Assembly: GCA_910592205.1 (NCBI GenBank)
Contig: CAJVPJ010001400.1
Coordinates: forward strand, 1 to 10,064
Direction: 5' to 3'
Length of the DNA stretch: 10,064 nucleotides
Source: Paraglomus occultum
Lineage: Eukaryota > Glomeromycota > Glomeromycetes > Paraglomerales > Paraglomeraceae
The translations under genes and the position numbers were made by a program. The notes under the pieces are model-generated. The model was not told where the DNA came from and did no database searches. It worked only from the letters and a program-made list of their open reading frames with translations. Of this stretch, positions 6,237 to 10,064 are shown one piece after another. How positions within the stretch are numbered: the stretch's first letter is position 1; each line of letters begins with the position of its first letter.

Positions 6237-6484
6237 CAAACATTAAGTATCGCTAATCAATATTCAACAACTTAATGAGCATTGAACAAAACACTAAGTG
6301 TCTTCTTCCACCTGTTTTTGAATAAATTATGACATCTTGACCGGATCAGAGGTTAATTGAAAGATATAACACTTGCTACGTTAAACGACTAGTATTAGTA
6401 CATTTCATATAAATGTTCAGTACAATTGAATTATCAGTAGAATAACGTTTGGGTCATTTATTGTTATACTACTATAAGACTGGC

Positions 6485-6562
6485 CAGTTGCGCCATAGTG
6501 AAAATTTATTATTATGCCATTTATTTATGAATTTTGACATATTAAAATTTTCGATATAGTAA
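6485..6562 (+). repeat. Partial second copy of the 5450 element's terminal sequence
   Basis: CATTTATTTATGAATTTT followed by TTTTCGATATAGTAAT (6518-6562) resembles CATTTATTATTGAATTTT and TTTTCGATATAATGAA at 5493-5524, in the same orientation. A CAGT at 6485 sits where the element start would fall. It is a direct rather than an inverted copy, so it is more likely a truncated or nested relative than the missing right end. Confidence 0.35.
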
Positions 6563-6590
6563 TAGTAAATATTCATGTTAATAAATGTCA

Positions 6591-6622
6591 CGGCTGATGG
6601 TGAAATCGGCTGATGGTGAAAT
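6591..6622 (+). repeat. 16-bp perfect tandem duplication
   Basis: CGGCTGATGGTGAAAT occurs twice head to tail (6591-6606 and 6607-6622) without a mismatch, next to the partial terminal repeat that ends near 6562. Confidence 0.8.
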
Positions 6623-6713
6623 CCGCGTGATCATGTTTATTAGGTAAAGATAGTAGACTTTTCTGGGATGGTATGTTACTGTTACTAATGGTCTTTTAAT
6701 TAAACAGTGATAT

Positions 6714-6753
6714 TAATATAACAGACTTTCATGCAACAAAGTCTGTTATATTA
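6714..6753. repeat. Perfect 16-bp inverted repeat (hairpin), 8-nt loop
   Basis: The arm 6714-6729 (ending AACAGACTTT) is exactly complementary to 6738-6753 (starting AAAGTCTGTT), around the loop CATGCAAC. It lies in gene-free DNA. No T-run follows as in a bacterial terminator, and the setting is eukaryotic. It may be a fold-back remnant, a very small inverted-repeat element, or a precursor-like hairpin in RNA. Confidence 0.7.
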
Positions 6754-6906
6754 TATATGCAGTTAAATAAAGAATAGGGTTCATTCAGTTCATCCTTTTG
6801 TAAAATGTTTGAATGTTAAAAATAATATGACAAGTATTGAACAAGTTGGTCTTAACATCAGGTTTTATGTCACACATGTTATAATCAAGAGATATTGAAG
6901 ACCATT

Positions 6907-6924
6907 ATATATATATATATATAT
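6907..6924. repeat. (AT)9 microsatellite
   Basis: Nine uninterrupted AT units in AT-rich spacer. Confidence 0.85.
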
Positions 6925-7235
6925 GTTGTATATGCAAGTTTAATTAATAGTTGGTATAAACTCAAAATCAATCAATATTATCAATATAACTGACAAAAGC
7001 ACTGATCTGTTCTATTCATATTGACTTTCACTGTGTACAAATGAAATAAAAGAAATAAGATCTGGTAAGCATTATTATTGAAAATAATTAGAAAGGCCTC
7101 CAGAACATGTCACTTTGTAACTGGAGTGATGTAAGCTTATTCTGTGCTTCAGCATAATATCTTGTTTATTCAGGCTTTTGTTAATTCACTATCACACAAC
7201 AGCTAACATTTATATGAATGCTGCCAGGTCATTGA

Positions 7236-7316
7236 ATGAACAAACAACAGCAGAAACAAGTAAGAGGGCGAGAAGAAATACGTGGTAGAAGAGGCAAAGG
7301 CAGAAACGATGAATAA
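7236..7316 (+). other. 26-codon Gln/Arg/Gly-rich small frame
   Basis: An ATG at 7236, right after an in-frame TGA, opens a frame to TAA 7314-7316. It encodes MNKQQQKQVRGREEIRGRRG and then KGRNDE. It sits in a purine- and G-rich island (about 7220-7310) that is unlike the AT-rich flanks. The composition would suit a nucleic-acid-binding tail, but the length is within chance. A GTAAGA inside it (7259) could be a splice donor, so an exon fragment is also possible. Confidence 0.18.
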
Positions 7317-7703
7317 TGACTACTCTTTGGGATTTACTTAATAGTAGGACATTCGATTTTTAATGAAAGAAAACGACTATCTATATCATAATCTTTATGT
7401 TGAGAATTTCAGTATCACTTTGATCATCAAATAATGATACAGAATGATAAATAAATATTCAGTGACCAGATCGCTAAGCTTAGAAGGAGAATGTGAATGC
7501 TGATTTTGGATTGAATTGGGGAGCTTCGCTTAAGATAGTTTCATTCTGACGACAGAAAAATACGTAAACAATGGATGATTCTATTCGATTAAAATTGAAT
7601 CCCATATTTATAATGTGTATGATTGGTGAGTACATATAACAGTTTCTATAATTCATACATATTATAACACGTAACAGGTCATAGTAATAGATAATAAAAT
7701 GAT
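7317..7703. other. AT-rich spacer, no gene seen
   Basis: No plus-strand frame of note. The only sizeable minus-strand frame (7480-7746) is Ile/Tyr/Asn-rich in the way random AT-rich DNA is, and it crosses the transposon end at 7706, so it is not a gene. Confidence 0.5.
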
Positions 7704-7705
7704 TA
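7704..7705. repeat. Left TA target-site duplication
   Basis: TA immediately before the element's first C at 7706; paired with TA at 8399-8400. Confidence 0.65.
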
Positions 7706-7745
7706 CAATATAGCCTCGCTATATCCCGTTGAACCGGTTCCCTCA

Positions 7746-7840
7746 TTATAACGGACCAATATGCCAGAACAAAATTTTGATTAGTGATTTCTCCCGTTAT
7801 TACGGAGTTTATAATAATAGATGCCTATAACGGTTACGGA
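7746..7840. repeat. Left subterminal TAACGGA-type repeats
   Basis: TTATAACGGA at 7746-7755, CCCGTTATTACGGA at 7793-7806 and TATAACGGTTACGGA at 7826-7840 repeat one theme within 95 bp of the left end. They mirror the array at the right end and are candidate transposase-binding sites. Confidence 0.6.
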
Positions 7841-8283
7841 TTGATTTGTATTACTTAATATAGTGAGTCCGCAATAGCGGGCCACAAAATCAGCCAAAAT
7901 CATTCTCCCATTAAAATGTTTTCTCGTCTGATCTTTTTTTTTTTGCGTTAAACACAAGCGTGCCGCAATTTCAGGCACAAAAAAACGTGAAATTTACCAG
8001 AAACTTTCAGTACAAATCCACCTAAACAAAAAGATTTTGCTATTGAGTAAAGATATCTGAACAAGCTGTCTCAGATATTGGCGACAACGAAATAAATGCT
8101 ACAACTACAAGATAATGAGCACCGTCACAACTGAAAAGAGCGTCAGCCAGTATATCCAATGGTTGAAGAAGTTATGGAAAGGTGGTTGCAATATGCACTT
8201 TCAAGACAAGTAACATCATTTTTTCAAACCTTGTCTATTTGAAACTCTAATAAATAATCTTTAACATGATTGGTTAAACTCAT

Positions 8284-8382
8284 TATACCGGATTACGTGC
8301 TAGTTTATTAGTAAATCCGTTATAACGTAATAACGGATATTCACTATAACGGATTAATTTTCTCGGCCCGACAGATCCGTTA
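8284..8382. repeat. Right subterminal TAACGGA-type repeats
   Basis: TATACCGGAT (8284), AATCCGTTATA (8314), AATAACGGAT (8329), CTATAACGGAT (8343) and GATCCGTTAG (8374) alternate in orientation just inside the right terminus. That is five versions of the same word in about 100 bp. Confidence 0.65.
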
Positions 8383-8398
8383 GAGCGAGGCTACACTG

Positions 8399-8400
8399 TA
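8399..8400. repeat. Right TA target-site duplication
   Basis: TA immediately after the element's terminal ACACTG, matching the TA at 7704-7705. Confidence 0.65.
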
Positions 8401-8455
8401 AATAACTCTTTGTTTTGGTTAGAAGCCAAGTGATTAGATAAGTAGTAAGTAGTAT

Positions 8456-8551
8456 ATGGCAACTTCAAGGCGAAACAGAGGAAAAAACTTCGTTAGGGCG
8501 AGAAAGCGTAGATCCTCAAGTTTATGTTTATCAAAAAATAAAAGCAAATAG
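8456..8551 (+). other. 31-codon Arg/Lys/Ser-rich small frame beside the transposon
   Basis: An ATG at 8456 opens a frame to TAG 8549-8551 encoding MATSRRNRGKNFVRARKRRS and a short Ser/Lys tail. The basic cluster looks like a nuclear-localisation or RNA-binding patch, and the first half is higher in G+C than its surroundings. It starts 55 bp beyond the right end of the 693-bp element. At this length it may be chance or a leftover exon. Confidence 0.18.
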
Positions 8552-10064
8552 TGACCCGAAACAGCCAAAACATATATATATTATTGCTAGTTTTTTATGT
8601 TTATTTTTAGTCAGTTAACGATGGATTTACACTGAAAGCTAAGGTGAGGCGAGTAGAATATCTTTTCGCTGTGTGATTGCTTATAATAACATGATGATCT
8701 GAATAAATTCTATTAGTATTAGACGACAACGCCAATGCAAAATCGCCTAATTATCGATGTGATCATTGTCTCAACTTAAACTTTACATAAATTTGATAAT
8801 AAGTAAATATAGAGAATTATTTCTTACTAATAAGCTGTTCAACTTATAGCAACATATAAATTATTGGACTTTTTATGTTATATATTAGCTGTATTAAACG
8901 AGATTTATTGTCTTTTACGCGTTGCCTAGGTCTGCTTATATTATCTGTCAAATAACATAGTAACAAAGTTTGCAGACCAGAACTTTAAATTATCGAAAAG
9001 GAAAGTTTACAACTCAAAGTCATAAGCTATTAATTCCTTAAATAATTAGCACAGCGTTTCTTTAATTATGTGTGGAAATCGTGATTTATTCTGACTGTTT
9101 GGATTTGACAATGTGTCAAAAATTTTTTCTGGAACAGTAAATTTTGTTAATATTAACTTTGTAATTAGTCTAATTTAATTTCTAATAACCGTTGCGATAA
9201 ATCAGCATAATGGCAATAAAAATATTTTTACAACAGAATTTGCCAACTACACCGTCTATAAAATAATCTGTGTGCAGACGCTTGATTGATGTAATTCTTT
9301 AAATGGTTGTGTGTAGCCAAAATCTTTACGACAAGCTGTATGTAGGACAAATTTAAAGTATTTAATTAGTATAAAACCACCTTTTTCCCCATGGTGTTGG
9401 GCGGGTATAGTATACTACTAAAATCCAGCGCAAAGATCAACACAAAAAAAAATACGATAAATGGGTATTTGAAGGTTGATGCGAAAAATAAATAAGGAAA
9501 GAACAACTTGATGAACGAATAAGCATCGGGAAAACATCAAAAAAAAATTTTTTATATGCATAGTGGTAGCGTTGGAAATGTACCTTATGCTAATAAAAAA
9601 TATCTGTCTGATTTAAGCATTCGTTTGTGCAAAAATTTTAAACATCGTAAAAAAAAACAGAAACGGTGGCTAAAACAAGTTTGATATGGCAATTACACAA
9701 AATAAAAGTTTAATAATACAGTCATCTGTTAGCATTAACACAAAGTAATGTATAACTAAAAAAACAGATGTAATTAGAATAAAAGTAGTAGAAAACTAAG
9801 ATATCGAATGTTAAGAACACGTTCTATTTTTGACAGTTCAATACGTGTAATTCATATATCTAATTTTGTTAGTTTATGCAAAAGTATCTTCGTATTTGTT
9901 AAACAATGTTACGTCGTTATTAATTTGTTACTTAATTAATAATCTTCTTAACAAACACAGAGAATTTATCTGGTTACAAACTAGTCTTCCGTAACCCATT
10001 TTGGTACTCCTAATTCACTGTCTATTTGCTTCTAATAAGCCGTTAACTAAAGAGTTCACTATTG
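8552..10064. other. AT-rich spacer, no gene seen
   Basis: About 1.5 kb without a coding frame that stands out on either strand, no tRNA- or rRNA-like structure, and no clear terminal inverted repeats. Minor items are a 7-bp inverted repeat, GGTCTGC/GCAGACC (8929-8935 and 8972-8978), and a short G+C-richer patch at about 9375-9410 (CATGGTGTTGGGCGGGTATA). Confidence 0.5.

Larger units (their letters stand above)
6623..7235. other. AT-rich spacer with microsatellite, no gene seen
   Basis: Apart from the hairpin at 6714-6753 and the (AT)9 run at 6907-6924 I see no coding signal. Stops are frequent in all six frames. The composition rises only near 7220 at the start of the Arg/Gly-rich small frame. 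Confidence 0.5.
7706..8398 (+). mobile_element. 693-bp Tigger/pogo-like transposon with TA duplication, transposase remnant only
   Basis: Both ends can be placed. The left end (CAATATAGCCTCGCTATA) and the inverted right end (CAGTGTAGCCTCGCTCTA) agree at 15 of 18 positions, and each is flanked by TA (7704-7705 and 8399-8400), the duplication made by Tc1/mariner-pogo transposases. Inside, TAACGGA or its complement recurs near both ends. Between them lie pieces of a CENP-B-type DNA-binding domain. KRAAISGTKKREIYQK starts at 7956, the typical first-HTH opening. Further parts of that HTH continue in another frame around 8020-8085. YPMVEEVMERWLQYALS at 8153-8203 matches the second HTH (P-x-x-E-E...W...A). 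Stops and frameshifts break the frame and no DDE domain is present. It is therefore an internally deleted, non-autonomous copy that would have needed a related element's transposase to move. Confidence 0.72.

Noticed and set aside
6714-6753. Reading the hairpin as a transcription terminator
   Set aside because: The window is eukaryotic, no gene ends just upstream, and no T-run follows the stem.
6901-6930. AT run as a CRISPR-like or tandem array
   Set aside because: It is a simple (AT)9 microsatellite with no spacers or repeated units.
7480-7978. Minus-strand frames of 88 and 65 codons
   Set aside because: Both overlap the 693-bp transposon end or its interior. The plus strand carries the transposase remnants and the frames have random AT-rich composition.
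9790-9840. AGAACACGTTCT as a heat-shock or hormone-type response element
   Set aside because: A 5-bp arm palindrome is expected by chance, the spacing does not fit a heat-shock element, and no gene is nearby.

Overview
This window reads as nuclear DNA from a eukaryote, most likely an early-diverging, AT-rich fungus (Mucoromycota or Glomeromycotina type). The reasons are: spliceosomal introns with GT..AG ends; no bacterial ribosome-binding sites or operons; two compact protein genes in a very AT-rich background; decayed Tigger/pogo-type (CENP-B-like) DNA transposons with TA target duplications; and a fragment resembling the N-terminal header of Crinkler (CRN) proteins, which are abundant in Glomeromycotina, oomycetes and some chytrids. 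The lineage is an inference; no rRNA or marker gene is present.

Layout. Positions 1-107 hold an open minus-strand frame that runs off the left edge and may be the 5' end of a gene. Positions 108-619 are AT-rich spacer, probably including the 3' UTR of the next gene. The core is a head-to-head gene pair: an intronless minus-strand gene (620-1606, 328 aa, acidic, Ser/Thr/Asp-rich, C-terminal coiled coil) and a three-exon plus-strand gene (1981-3180, about 177-192 aa, Arg/Ser- and His-rich N-terminus, acidic middle, Gln-rich C-terminal third). They share a 374-bp intergenic region with TATA-like boxes. I do not recognise either family. The long second intron of the plus-strand gene has a CA microsatellite and a striking pyrimidine tract. 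Its 3' UTR probably ends at an AATAAA that overlaps a PUF-type TGTAAATA motif.

From 3181 to the right end no intact gene is evident. Positions 3540-4435 are a patchwork of coding-like fragments: a 55-codon minus-strand open frame, several short plus-strand frames, and the Crinkler-like header at 4213-4434. Positions 4560-5185 hold a broken CxxC-containing frame and a small frame that becomes continuous if a 58-nt GTAAGT..AG intron is removed, followed by another TGTAAATAAA. Positions 5450-6240 contain a degraded Tigger/pogo-like transposon, with a second partial copy of its terminal sequence near 6485-6560. Positions 7706-8398 are a well-delimited 693-bp element of the same superfamily, with TA duplication, terminal inverted repeats, subterminal TAACGGA-type repeats and remnants of the CENP-B helix-turn-helix region. 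The rest, including 8552-10064, is AT-rich spacer with no gene I can support.

The two core genes may be co-regulated from their shared promoter, but the sequence gives no direct functional link between them. The right two thirds looks like transposon-rich accessory DNA in which gene and transposon fragments accumulate and decay.
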